A stretch of 64,000 nucleotides of DNA from Bactrocera neohumeralis (lineage: Eukaryota > Arthropoda > Insecta > Diptera > Tephritidae), in the NCBI RefSeq assembly GCF_024586455.1, contig NC_065920.1, positions 48,815,824 to 48,879,823 on the forward strand. Reading direction: 5' to 3'. Both the position numbers and the translations under genes were made by a program. This document shows positions 36,093 through 47,900 of this stretch, piece after piece. Below the pieces are notes generated by a model, which was given only the letters and a program-made list of their open reading frames with translations, made no database searches and was not told the origin of the DNA. Position 1 is the stretch's first letter; every line of letters begins with the position of its first letter.

Positions 36093-37066
36093 TTAAGTCC
36101 CATTTGCGATGACTTGTTCGAGCATTTCGACTGGTAACTGGCGAATGACACGCGTGATGTGCCTGAATCGAAGCGGGATTATCCGCATAGACCTTAGATT
36201 TTACATATCTCCACAGGAAAAGTCTAACAGTGTTATATCACATGTTCTTGTTGGCAAATCGACCGACCCGAAACGTGAAATTATCTGCTCACCGAAGTGT
36301 TCTCTCAGGAAATCCATTTATTGATGTGGTGTGTGGGAAGTGAAGTCGTCTTGTTGAAACCAAATGTCGCCGAGATCACGGGCTTCAATTTCAGGCATGA
36401 AATAGTCGGTTATCATGGCACGATAATGGTCGCCATTGACGGTTATGTTCTCACTGGTAACATTTTATGTATATGAAATACTTATCTGAATGAAATGGCA
36501 GCTCTTAAATTTCTTCAGGTTGCTCTCACCCCATCAAGCCAGAAATGGGACTCATCGCTGAAAAAAAATTTGCCTCGAGAACGTCGGATGTGCTTGCAAG
36601 TTTTCAAGAGCCCTTAGATCGAAGCAATGTTGCATGTGAAGGTTGAGCGGCTTCAGGTATTGCACAAGCTGTATTTTGTATGCTTCAATTTAAGATCTCG
36701 ACGTAAAGCCAAGTCGTTACCTACGTCGCCCGAGTCGTTGCAAACGGCACCGAATCGACTATTCACGGTCTTCGTGTACAGCTACGGTTGCTATATTTCT
36801 TCACTGCGTGCTGGACGTGGTCTATTCGGTCAAATAATATCAAATAACGAATGCTGGGTCTCAAGATGGCTGATGGTGTTGCGAATAGTATATTGACCAT
36901 AAGTTGAGTAAAGCGCACGAAACACATATTTTATAGAACGTGAATTTTCGTAATAAAGTTGAACGATTTGAACAAAAATAACATAACATCTTGAGAGGAC
37001 TCACGCGTAATCTGTCAAAAAAAGGCCATTGAAAATAGTACCTCTACTGGATTGTCCGCTTTTTTA
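36093..37066 (-). mobile_element. Mariner-type transposon, 5' and central part (outermost of a triple nest)
   Basis: Read on the minus strand from the 5' terminus (GTACCTCTACTGGATTGTCC, about 37,044-37,063): a damaged N-terminus, RPARSEEIATV-like (about 36,800), an HTH piece, FSDESHFWLDG-like residues near 36,540-36,560, ENITVNGDHYRAMITDYFMP near 36,395-36,450, and then GDIWFQQDDFTSHTP-like residues across 36,340-36,370. Stops and a small insertion near 36,465 make it inactive. Same family as copies at 1118, 4931 and 8686. Confidence 0.8.
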
Positions 37067-38219
37067 AGAAGAAGGACATTCGCACCGTGCATTGGGATCA
37101 TTAATGACAACGCAGTATTGTTTATCGCCACATCGAACTACTTCCTTCCAATGCTTTTTTGGCTATATTTGTGACGGCATTTATAGCATTCTTGGAGCAT
37201 ATCCCTTTTCAGAAATCAAACCACAGTATTTTTGTATTTATTGTATTTTTCAATTTTTAATAATTTCCAGAACCTTTCCACCCGTAACAAGCATGCCGAA
37301 AGAACAATGCCATGAGGTTTTTCCGAAGACTTGTCAGCCTCTGAGAAGAAGAGGGAGCCGTTGACATTTCCAGCATGGGGAAAAACCCCTTCCCTCAAAC
37401 AATTTGTATATGCTTGGGAAAATAGTGGGTTAATAATGACGTTGGGTATTCCTGTATGGATAGATATGTGTTATCTGCGTGGATGGTGTATGCTTGTATT
37501 AGAGTGTGGTGTTCGATATAGACGCGTTCGACAAATGTGCTGCTTCTTACACAGAAAATCACGTTTGCAAAATTGCGATTCGATATCTCAAAAACTTGGT
37601 CTCGTATATACAGACAAACGGAGAAACACGAGGCCTATTTGATCTTTGTATTATTTAAAGCTTCTAACTACTGAATTGAGTTGTGGAAACAGCCCTTACT
37701 TCTTGAAATATACTTCTGCCTCTGCTGGAGCCCTCAGAGCTATTGATCGGCAAATTAAACAACCGATAAAAGTCTTTGCTTGAATTTAATTAATGTGAAG
37801 ATTTGCAGTTTGGAAAAAGAAGCGATAATACTCTGAACGATAGTTATACTTCTGCTCAGTTATTCGGAATAACTCTTCGTAAGTGGATTGCTTATTTTGG
37901 AAAGACTTTAAGGGCACAAATGACGTCTAGGGCTTAGTTCACCGTTATCGGAATTTATCCGGATTTTATTCGGCCAAAAACTTTTTTTTTTGCTATCTAA
38001 CCCTGTTCGGATCGGTAAGTTTTAAAAGTTATAATCGGTGCATCAAGAGAGGGGTGCAAATAATGTATTAAAAGTATAGTTGAATTAAATTTAATCTCGA
38101 AAATCGGTTATACATACATATGGTCAAAGCGTCTTAAGCACTAATGGTGTACAATCGACTAGCTAGCAAATCCTGGGGCTACAATCCAAGGAGGTCAATG
38201 TTAACTTTAGCAGCAAGGC
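37067..38219. other. Intergenic stretch with a repeat fragment and an unidentified frame
   Basis: At 37,500-37,625 there is a short copy of repeat family A (GTTCGATATAGACGCGTTCG, then CTCGTATATACAGACAAACG). Minus-strand 37,216-37,398 is open for 60 codons with no recognised motif. The rest shows nothing. Confidence 0.35.
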
Positions 38220-38726
38220 TGAATTGAATCATTCCACTTCATGCTACAATCAAGTGACACACGGTCTGCTCGAAAACGTCGAAGGAAATTGATGCAGGAG
38301 TCGCAGGACTACGCACAAAACTATCCATACCCATGGGAAGTTTTGCAACCATTTTTCAAGCGGAAGTCTTTGCCATATATCGGTGCGTAGAGATAAACCT
38401 CCAACGCAACTATCGCAACGAACGTATAACCATACTTAGTGATAGTCAAGCGGCACTTATGTAAAGCAATCTCTGCCTATGAAATCAAATCGTTACTAGT
38501 GCGGGAATGCAGAGAACGTAATAATCAACACTGTCCACTGCAAGCTAGAGATGTACTTACATAACACGGGCCTAGCTTCGTGCGCGAATTGGCGGTTCTA
38601 CAGCAGGGAACCTGAAACTACAGAACACCTACTAATTGACTGCATAGCAGTCTGCAGACGCAGGATAAAGGCCGTGGGATCCATGTTTCCAAATAGCGAT
38701 CACAACGCCTACGTGGACTTCTCCCC
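38220..38726 (+). mobile_element. LINE RNase H fragment
   Basis: The plus strand reads, with shifts, GVAGLRTKLSIPMGSFATIFQ followed by AEVFAIYRCVEINLQ and ITILSDSQAAL, the RNase H core with its catalytic Glu and Asp, then a C-terminal ETTEHLLIDCIAVCRRR stretch with the H...C pattern. Typical of R1/LOA/I-type LINEs. It stops at 38,726, where another LINE in the opposite sense is joined. Confidence 0.75.
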
Positions 38727-39390
38727 TCTTCTTCTTCTTAATTGGCGTAGACACCGCTTACGCGATTAAAGCCGAGTTAACAACAGCGCGCCAGTCGTTT
38801 CTTCTTTTCGCTACGTGGCGCCAATTGGATATTCCAAGCGAAGCCAGGTCCTTCTCCACTTGGTCCTTCCAACGGAGTGGAGGTCTTCCTCTTCCTCTGC
38901 TTACCCCGGCGGGTACTGCGTCGAATACTTTCAGAGCTGGAGTCTTTTCGTCCATCCGGACAAGATGACCTATCCAGCGTAGCCGCTGTCTTTTAATTCG
39001 CTGAACTATGTCAATGTCGTCGTATATCTCGTACAGCTCATCGTTCCATCGAATGCGATATTCGCCGTGGCCAATGCGCAAAGGACCATAAATCTTTCGC
39101 AGAACCTTTCTCTCGAAAACTCGTAACGTCGACTCATCGGTTGCTGTCATCGTCCAAGCCTCTGCATCATATAGCAGGACGGGAATTATGAGCAACTTAT
39201 AGAGTTTGGCTTTTGTTCGTCGAGAGAAGGACTTTACTTTTCAATTGCCTACTCAGTCCGAAGTAGCATCTGTTGGCAAGAGCAATCCTGCGTTGGATTT
39301 CCAGGCTGACATTGTTGGTGGTGTTAATACTGGTTCCGAGATAGACGAAATTATCTACAACTTTAAAGTTATGACTGTCAACAGTGACGT
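38727..39390 (-). mobile_element. 5'-truncated non-LTR retrotransposon (copy 3), 3' part
   Basis: Third copy of the family at 5198 and 15,406, with the same (GAA)n tail at 38,727-38,739. The minus strand carries an almost intact 145-codon frame: IPVLLYDAEAWTMTATDEST, RKVLRKIYGPLRIGHGEYRI, RIKRQRLRWIGHLVRMDE and GRGRPPLRWKDQVEKDLASL. Interrupted at 39,390 by a GC-rich insertion. Confidence 0.85.
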
Positions 39391-39695
39391 TTCCCCTGCG
39401 GGTACGGGGGGACCCCTCCGGGTTTGAGGGGAAACCGAATATACCCGCGGTAAGGCATGCCTGTCGTAAGAGGCGACTAAGATCCTGGCCACCAGTCCAG
39501 GGCTGTATGGAAGCTCAACTGGTTTTTCAATACCAAAGACTTTAACCTGGTACCACGGGGAACAGTAGCCCCTGGATTCGCTCCAGTCTGCTCATTGGGT
39601 TTGGCCCTTTGTGGAGATTCGTGGTGGCTGTGGTTAAAACCCAAATCGCGGGAAGAACTGACTTTGTCAGTCGAATCTAGAGTTGCATTGCAACC
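39391..39695. mobile_element. GC-rich insertion inside LINE copy 3, unclassified
   Basis: About 300 bp, far GC-richer than its surroundings. It begins in C/G-run-rich sequence (about 39,391-39,430), followed by GGCATGCCTGTCGTAAGAGG and CCACCAGTCCAGGGCTGTAT. It splits the RT region of the surrounding LINE. The GTCGTAAGAGGCGAC phrase reminds me of 5' regions of other dipteran non-LTR elements, but I cannot name the family. TGCATTGCAA occurs twice at its right edge (about 39,683-39,708). About 100 bp of LINE sequence present in copy 1 is absent, so the event deleted target DNA. Confidence 0.5.
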
Positions 39696-39930
39696 GGGTG
39701 CATTGCAATATCATCGGCATACGCCAGCAGCTGTACTCTTATAAAAGATTGTACCTGCTCGATTAAGTTCTGCAGCTCGAATAATTTTCTCTAGCAGCAG
39801 ATTGAAGAAGTCGCACGATAGGGAGTCGCCTTGTCTGAAACCTCGTTTGGTATTGAACGGCTCGAAGAGGTCCTTCTCTCCCTATCGAATAAAAATATTA
39901 GTTCATTGAACAAAGTGACCCAAAGCAAGG
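39696..39930 (-). mobile_element. LINE copy 3, RT catalytic region
   Basis: Continues the LINE after the GC-rich insertion. The minus strand reads a TGLRQGDSLSCDFFN-like stretch (about 39,810-39,850), then LLEKIIRAAELN, TIFYKS and LLAYADDIAMH near 39,705-39,730, the RT active-site YADD box. In copy 1 the same place reads YVDN, so copy 3 preserves the catalytic Asp pair. Similarity is lost beyond about 39,900. Confidence 0.7.
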
Positions 39931-41976
39931 GCGATGGGATGCCTCCTTGATGGAAGCCACAAGTGATCTGATGTGCTTTTGTACCTTATCCATGCACAAT
40001 GCCTCGATGTTATTTCAACAATTAAAATGACAAACACTTTGTTACATATTTGTTTACTACCGATAAGATTTTATTTGCTTTAAGAGAGTAACTTTTAAAA
40101 TTATTCAGAAAAAATGTCTAATAACATTGTGTATGTGATCAATTATTAATTATTTTTGAAGCATAGCTTTCTCTTTTGCTGTGGTCGATTACCGCTGCGG
40201 CAAACATATACATACTTTTTCATAGCAACTGACCTGTTCACATTTTTCACTTACAAAAATTATGATTTTCAATAAGCACTGTGTGTATTTATGTAGATGT
40301 AAACATTATACAAACATATATAACTTGCTACTGTATTTCCCCATCTGATGCAATGGCATTACATATACGCCACTTTATGACTGCTATATCCTTTGACTTA
40401 TCTATGTTTCTATTGTTTTTATTTTTTTTTATATTGTGTGTTACATACATTTTTGCTCAGTTTTGTGTAAATTGTATATTGAAACACTCGCATACAACCG
40501 ATTACTTGCGCTCATTTCCCTTTCGCTCTCGCTAGTTCGCTTTATGCTTGTCTCTTTAGCTATAAAAAAAGCTCTATTGTTGTTGTTTTTGTTTTTGCTA
40601 TTTTATTTTTACTTTTAGCATATGTATATATGTATGTATGTTATAAATAGTATGCACGAGTATGTGGTATAAGGATTTGGTGGTTATCAAATTGTGGGTA
40701 CACTTCAGTAATGATATTTCTTGTTTTTGTTTTTTTTTTTTTTTTTTCAATATTAGTTTTTCAAGTATTCCATTATATAAGTTTTGAAAATCACCAAGCA
40801 GCGAAATGCTTTGAAAATTGCCTTGCTTCAAACTTTAATTTAAAAACATGTTCAGACATGTTTGCAGCACAAATTAATGCACTTTATTTTTGTATGCAAA
40901 TACTCTGCATGACGATTTCTGGCCAGGTGTGTCAAAAGTAGGCACCGTTGTTGTTGTAGCTGCTGTTAATTTTCACAAAATAAAGTTTTAATTCAAAAGG
41001 AAATGTGCCAATTTCAACAAAAAATGCTTTGCTTTCGAATTTTACTTACAGTGCTCGTTGTTGTTGCAAATGCTAGCAAGCAATTTAATATTTGTGCTAT
41101 TGGTGGTTTTCTGATATTAATAATACACCAGTATATAATTGTGTGAATATTGAAATATTGTATTGTAGTTGATTTTCTATATATGTATGTATGTATGTAT
41201 CAATATTGTATATACGCGTAAGTTAGGTAGTCATCAACAAGTTAATTAATTTTTAATGAAAAGAAAACAAACAAACATATATATACATAATATAAGCTAG
41301 TTTCATCTGTGAATTTAATTTGCTATTTGCCGCGTATTTTGCTGTTTTGCTGTTTTGTTTTTTTATTTTTGCCTTTTCTCTCTATTATTTAACTATTTGT
41401 GTAATAATGTTGCAGCAGCTAGTTAGGAAATAGTTGAAGCGCCACTTGCAGTTTCATATTCAGCCAAAGTTTTTTTTTTGCTTTAGTTGGTGCACTACTT
41501 GGTTTTTTGCTCTACTTAGATTTGGTTTTTTTCTTCTTCTTTTATTACATACACACACAGTTTTAGTTGTTGTTTCTGCCTAACTTTTTTACACATTGCC
41601 ACCACTTGGGTACAAAACAAGAATGCTCATGTCGTTTCGTTGACTTTTTCTTTCACGTGCTATTTTAAGAAAATTTCCTGTTTTTTTTAAATATATAGCG
41701 TATATATGTAAGTTACACTTCCTAAATTTATACATCAAAAAAAAAAATAATAATTATAATTATAATAATAATAGTAGTAATAAACTCAGCAGAGAAAAAA
41801 GATAAAAGATAAAACAATTTCATCACCATCAACTGAAAATTGTTCAATTGTTCTCGTAGAAACGCCTAACAATGTTAACGCCCAATTTGAAATTTCGGCA
41901 AATGCTTAAGATTAATATGTATAGAGACGTATGTAAGTAAATTATTTAAACACATATTGTATGTTATGTATGTATA
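39931..41976 (-). other. Region downstream of HECTD1, possible 3' UTR
   Basis: AT-rich DNA with T-runs and microsatellites following the HECTD1 stop codon. Several TTTATT (AATAAA on the minus strand) occur, for example near 41,362, 40,883, 40,605 and 40,070, so the transcript end is undecided. No gene recognised. Confidence 0.4.
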
Positions 41977-44900
41977 TTAATTCAAATGGAATCCTTTCTC
42001 TTTTGTTGCAGTCAACAAACGCTCTTTCATTATCTCCTCGGTCTGATAATCGGGCAGCTTGAGGTAATGCACGCAGGTGTTTACCGATGGATAACTACCA
42101 TCGCCGGCATCTACTTTACGTACGACTGTTAAACGTGGATGCAAGTTAGCTAGACCGCCTGGTGGTAGACTACTGCAGCCGGTGGTGAATTGTAGGAACG
42201 CCTTACGCTCGGGTCCTGTCATACTCATTAGTACGTTGACAAAACGCAAGAAGCCAGGGCTGCCAAGAAAAAATACGTTTTAATTCCATATTAGTATATA
42301 TGTATATATGAAAATATATTTGCAATATAAAAAGTGTGTATGTGTGAGAAAATAAATATCAATGTCATCAAATATCTTTGCAAATTTTTCAGATTTCTGT
42401 CGCCGCGTAAACTAGAGTACGTATCTACAAGTATTTATCTCAGAGAGAGTATCTGTCTATCTCAATCCTAATAGGGATGGGGGTAATTTCTCTTTTGGTA
42501 TTGCTCGTTGCGTTCATGGAAGTCCATCAACTCGAGCCTCTCTCCTTCAATCAGAGATGCCCTACGTTACTTGCTAAATAAGCCATAGGGTAGAAATACA
42601 TTATCAACACATAAAAAAGATTTCCGTACAAGAACTGATTTTGATCGTTCAGTTTATAAAGTAGCAATGTGCTATATTGGCCAGTATCAGTAGTCACGAC
42701 AAATTCTTATTCCATTCCCACCACAGTTGGATCTAAGTAATCGGAACGGCACCTACAACCTTGCTACAACAACAACAACTACAAAAATTTCTTATTCAGG
42801 AGAAAAGGACGTATGCATATTATCAGGTCCATATCTCATAAACTGGGTGACAAGTTCGCATATATACTACAGACGAACATTGTTTAAGCGAGTCAGTTCG
42901 GCACTCTTAATACCAATATCCATACTGTGCATGCTATAACAACTGTATAAGTAGAGATAAGAAATGCTTGTCATCGATAAAGTCGAATGCTCTCTGACAA
43001 GCTTTCTACCCTACAACTCTAAAAGCCGTCAATAACTAATATATCTTTCGTATTCTCGAGTGTTCCAACACTTACCTGTCTTTGGAGTAACCAAGTTTGG
43101 GTTCTGTGTAGTTGATGAGATCTTCACGCGTCCATTGCGGATGTTGCTCACCGCAAATCATCATACGCGCCTCGGCCGGACTGAATGCGGCCAACTTTTT
43201 CAGTGGGAACACTTCACAGAAACCACGATGAAATGCTTCCAACTGTTTGGCAATGCCATCTTGCAAAACATAATTTATCAACAGATCGCAATATTCTTCC
43301 AAATTGTTAAGCGTAACATCAATGTTGGCGCCATTTGGTACCAGTTCAGCATACGGATAACCGTAAACAGAAGAACTGGGTAAATAGGTAAATGTCAAGG
43401 TTAAATCCTCCAAATCGATTTCCTCATTTCGTTTAGTACGTAATTTCAGTGCGGCTAAATATTCACGCCTCTGTTCGGGCGTGAGTGAAGCGTCACCCTC
43501 AACAGCCTGTTTGCGTGCAACCAACTCCTGCAATTCTCTTATAAACTCATAACGTATCGGATCGATTTCGGCGAGATTTTCATACGTCAAAATACCATCA
43601 TACCAACTGGTAAGGGTGGCGTTGTTATATTCCGTGTTGGTGTTACCACCGACACCACTTAATAGTTTCGAGCAAGTTTCGGCCAATTCGGAATCCTCAG
43701 ATACAACGGATGAGGTCATCGGATCTTCGGAGACAGGATTCGATTGAATCTGATGTACACCACGTGATAGCACTTTATTGTGGCATAACAATTTTAGGAA
43801 CGAGTTCGAAAGTGGTAAATCCACTAAACGCATATCTTGCAGCACTTTAGCTAAAAATACACCAAGGAACCAAAAGTATTTCGATACACGGTCGCAAATT
43901 TCCGAATTTTGCGGTAATGGCGCTGGGAAAAGACCGTGCTCGCGACGATTCACATAATAACCGACTGGCTTAATATCATCGTTGGCTATTAGATGTTCAG
44001 TTTGATCGCTTTGAGCTTTGTCGGGTAACTCCAGATCGGCGTCATCACACAGCCACATGCAAAGATCGGTGCGCTGTAGTTCGGCTGCGACCTGAAAAAA
44101 AAAATAAATAGTAATTTTTTACGTTTTTTAGTGACAAGTTAAACTTACCAGTGCAAAGAACTCCAGTGTGGGTCCCAGACCAGTACCCTGTTCGCCCACA
44201 AATTCCACCTCGAGCACTGACTTGCGATTGCAGTGCACCTTCATCACCTGCATGGCCCACTCGAGCAGATTCTCATTGCGTGGCACCTTAACGCGCTCAT
44301 GCTTCAAACGGCCGACACGGAACTCGTGCTGATCATCACGTCGTGGACTGAGTCCGGGCATGCGTTGACGCTCCAAGGTGACATCTCGTTGCGATTGTAG
44401 GCAAACAATACTACGCGAAGCTCCAAATGCAGTGAAATTGAAGTATAGCTGGCGTGTTTCGAATGGAAACAGGAACGGACAAGCCTGATTGAGATCTTCA
44501 CACCAATTGGGCAAAGAATTGCTTGCCAACACCAAGGGGTCCTGTATCTGTTGTTGTAGTTTGTTTGTGATTTTCTTACTCATAAACAGTTCGTGTGGCA
44601 GATTGCCGCCAGTTGTTGCATTTGCATCAGCGCTAACGGTTGTTGTATTTACGACTTCGCTGATGCTCTCCTTTTGATTGAGCGCATTCAATTGGCTCAG
44701 CAATTGCAAAACATCATCAACTGAGCAGGTGACATTCTCAGATGTTGTGAATTCGCCGCGTATGGGAGAATTTGGTGAGAGTGTAGATGCGCCGCTCTTT
44801 GACGATACCACTGGTGTATTCGGACCATCGTCACACTCCATAACAATGCCACTGATGCCGCCGCTAATGCACTCTTGTGGCGTCACCTCGCGATAAACAA

Positions 44901-47900
44901 TGGTGTACGTGGGTTCCCAGGCTTTGCGGAACTTATCTGTCTTGTTCAATTGCGAAACTTGCAAAAGCTCCTGCACGGCACGGAATATCGTCCACTCGCT
45001 ATTACTCAATTCGATTTCGACATCTGGTACACCACCTATGCTGGGTCCACGCAGCACCAACGATAGTACTGGCTGTGGTAGCGGTACATGCTCATCTTGA
45101 CGCAGCGATTCAGCACTGGTACCCGGTGCTGGTATATCCAAGTCTGATGTTTGATTGACATTAGTACGTCCAGGGCGGGGATCGAAGGCTGGTATCAGTG
45201 CGGAGAACTGACGCTTTAGCACAAATTCATCATCCCACGATTTGCGCTTGCTCACGCCGGCCAAACGATTCTCCAAGGTCTCATCGTCCATGAAGGTCAG
45301 CAAATTGCGGGAAACCATCACCTGCAGCAATGTGTTCTAAACGGCGAAAGAAAGACTTATGTAAGTTGACAATTCTGTTGCAAAATGTTAGCATTAAAAC
45401 ACACAAAGCTTTGCGAAAGACTGGAATACATTCTGTAACACAGGGGATAGACAGTAACCTTCGGCTGTACCGAAGCTCTAATACCCTTTACAAGTGAATT
45501 TTTTATAGCATAAAAGTGTATAAAAAGATATTTATTCTGATTTTGAACGATCGGTTTGAATGGCAGCTATAAGCTATAGTTGTCTGATCTGAACAATATG
45601 TACGGAGACTGTACTGAGACTGGAATACCTTGAATAGTAATGTATGCCAAATTTCGGGCAGACATCGTTTCTAATAAAAAAGTTTTTCATGAAAGAATTT
45701 GATGTCAATGTTAATTTGCAGCTTCTTGGAGAGGAAAGGACGTGTGCAAAATTTCAGAGCGATATCTCAAAAACTTCGAGTATATACAAACAAACAGACA
45801 GACTCACATGATTAAGTCGACTCAGCTCGGCACGCTGAGTTATAAACTTTATGAAGTATCTGACTTATGCTTCTGGGCTTTACAAACTTCGTGGCAAGCT
45901 TAATATATTCTGTTCAGAGTATAACAATCGTAAATACCAGGCAAGTAAAATTATTTAAAATACATACATCAAACAGACTACTAATAAGAACACAACAATT
46001 TCGTATCTATGAACAATTTAAACGATTCTAAAATCACGATTGCTGTGAATGTCTTAATCAGTAACTTTTATAAAAGTAAGAAGACGCATGCAGACAGGAA
46101 AAGCACATAAATAAAAAAAGTAAAAAAGTGCATTAAGATTGCAACAGAATTACCAATCGACTTACTCCAACTTCTTCGTATTCGTCTTCGTTCTCTTCAT
46201 CATCGTTGTCTTCGTCCATTTCATCGTCATCGTCCATATCGCCAAGTAAAGCTGGTGCACGACAACTCTCCAAGAAATCTTCTAATGAAACTTGTTCGCT
46301 ATCACTCGAAGTTGATGTGAGACTCATCGTTAGTGCCGGATTTATAGATGTTTGAACTTGTTGACCAGCCGAGGAGTTGCCATTACCAGCTGTGCCAGTA
46401 TTTGAACCACTACTGTTGCCTATTATGGACAAACATTTGAAAAAATTAATTAATTACAAATTAATTAAGAATAATATTTAATTAAAAATTAGTTAGGGAA
46501 GATAATAATTAATCAAAATTAAGTAAGAAAAATAAAAATAGAAAAATTAAAAAAAATATCAAAAAAATTAATTAAAAAGTAAAATAAGGTATTTTATGTA
46601 CAAGATATATATTGTTTTCATTATAAAGATTAATAATATGAAGCGCAAATGACATACCGGCATTATTAGATGAGAGACTTGGATAACTTTGGGCGGTGCT
46701 CAATAGACCCGAGTGAAAATTGCTCGATAATGCTAATTTCACGAGGCTCGTTACCGAATTCGGTCCACGTGGGAAGAAAGAGCTGGTGCCAACACTCTGA
46801 TTATTGCGCTCATTCGAATTCGAATTGGAGCTGATCATTTGGTTGTTCTGCAGATTTGTTGTGCCTTGCGAGGTGCGACGTCGTGCCATGGCGGCAAAAG
46901 TCTCCAAAAGTCCAGTATGACTGGTCACTTCAGATTGTGAGGTGGTCTCCGAAACAGATGTCGTAGTCAGATTAGGCACACTGACACTCATTTGATTCGA
47001 CACGGAGACATTAACATTATCGGCGGAACCGCCCAATTGCTGTGTATTGTCAACAGGCTGTAAGTCGCCCGTATGTTGTTGGTCAACTTCAAGCTGCGGT
47101 GGTGGTGGTTGTAGCTGTTGAGCTTGTTGTTCGCTAACACTAGACGATCTATTGGTGGTCAATGTAGTACTGGGTATACCGGAGAGGTTTTTATATTCTG
47201 CCAAATCAATGTTACTTCGTTTCTCTGTGTCGACCTTCAGAGCGGGCGTGCGTACAGACTTCTCGACTGCGGTAGCGCTGCAATCGACCACCACCGAAGT
47301 GCCCGAGGTGTCTGTAGAGAGCTGATCGGTGCCGCTTTCAGGCTTACCGGTCACATTTGAGAACTTAACGGCTGATGTCATTAAATTTGCTGCCGAGAGT
47401 GAAAGTATATCCGAAGATAGGATATTATTGGTGTTGTTGCGTATCATGTCGACACCATCGCGCATTTTATCGATCATCTCCAAAGCCTCCGACGAGAACT
47501 GTGACACACGCTGGCCAGCTGATGTATTCGCGCGTAAATTGACTAAAAGCCCCTTGCCCATGCTGCCGCTGGCGCTTGCCGAATTATTGGCATTCATTTT
47601 ATTGTTGGCCTCAATATTTGTGGATTTCGGTTCATCGCTGCTTTGTTGCAACGATACACTACGCAGTAACGGACCAGTAGTGTTTGATGGCGTTGCTGAT
47701 GTGCTTGAAACGCCACCCGTTGCTTGAGTGCCAACCACGCCGGCATTGCCAAATATAGCGGCCAAAGCATTGCGGCTACTACTGCCGCCGTAACCAGTTG
47801 AGGAACTCACTGTGCTGCCACTGACATTAGACGTATTCGCCTCAGACAACACCAAATTTTCGGTTATTGTAGCCAAGTCGGAGACAACATTCGCATTAAT

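Noticed and set aside
41741..41790. AT-rich imperfect repeats that might suggest a regular array
   Set aside because: Simple (TAA)n-like microsatellite; no regular spacers, so not a CRISPR-like array, which would not be expected in a fly.
46572..46657. Codons past the donor at 46,657 in the large HECTD1 frame (MSFALHII...)
   Set aside because: They lie after a GTATGT donor and the next exon joins in phase, so they are intron.
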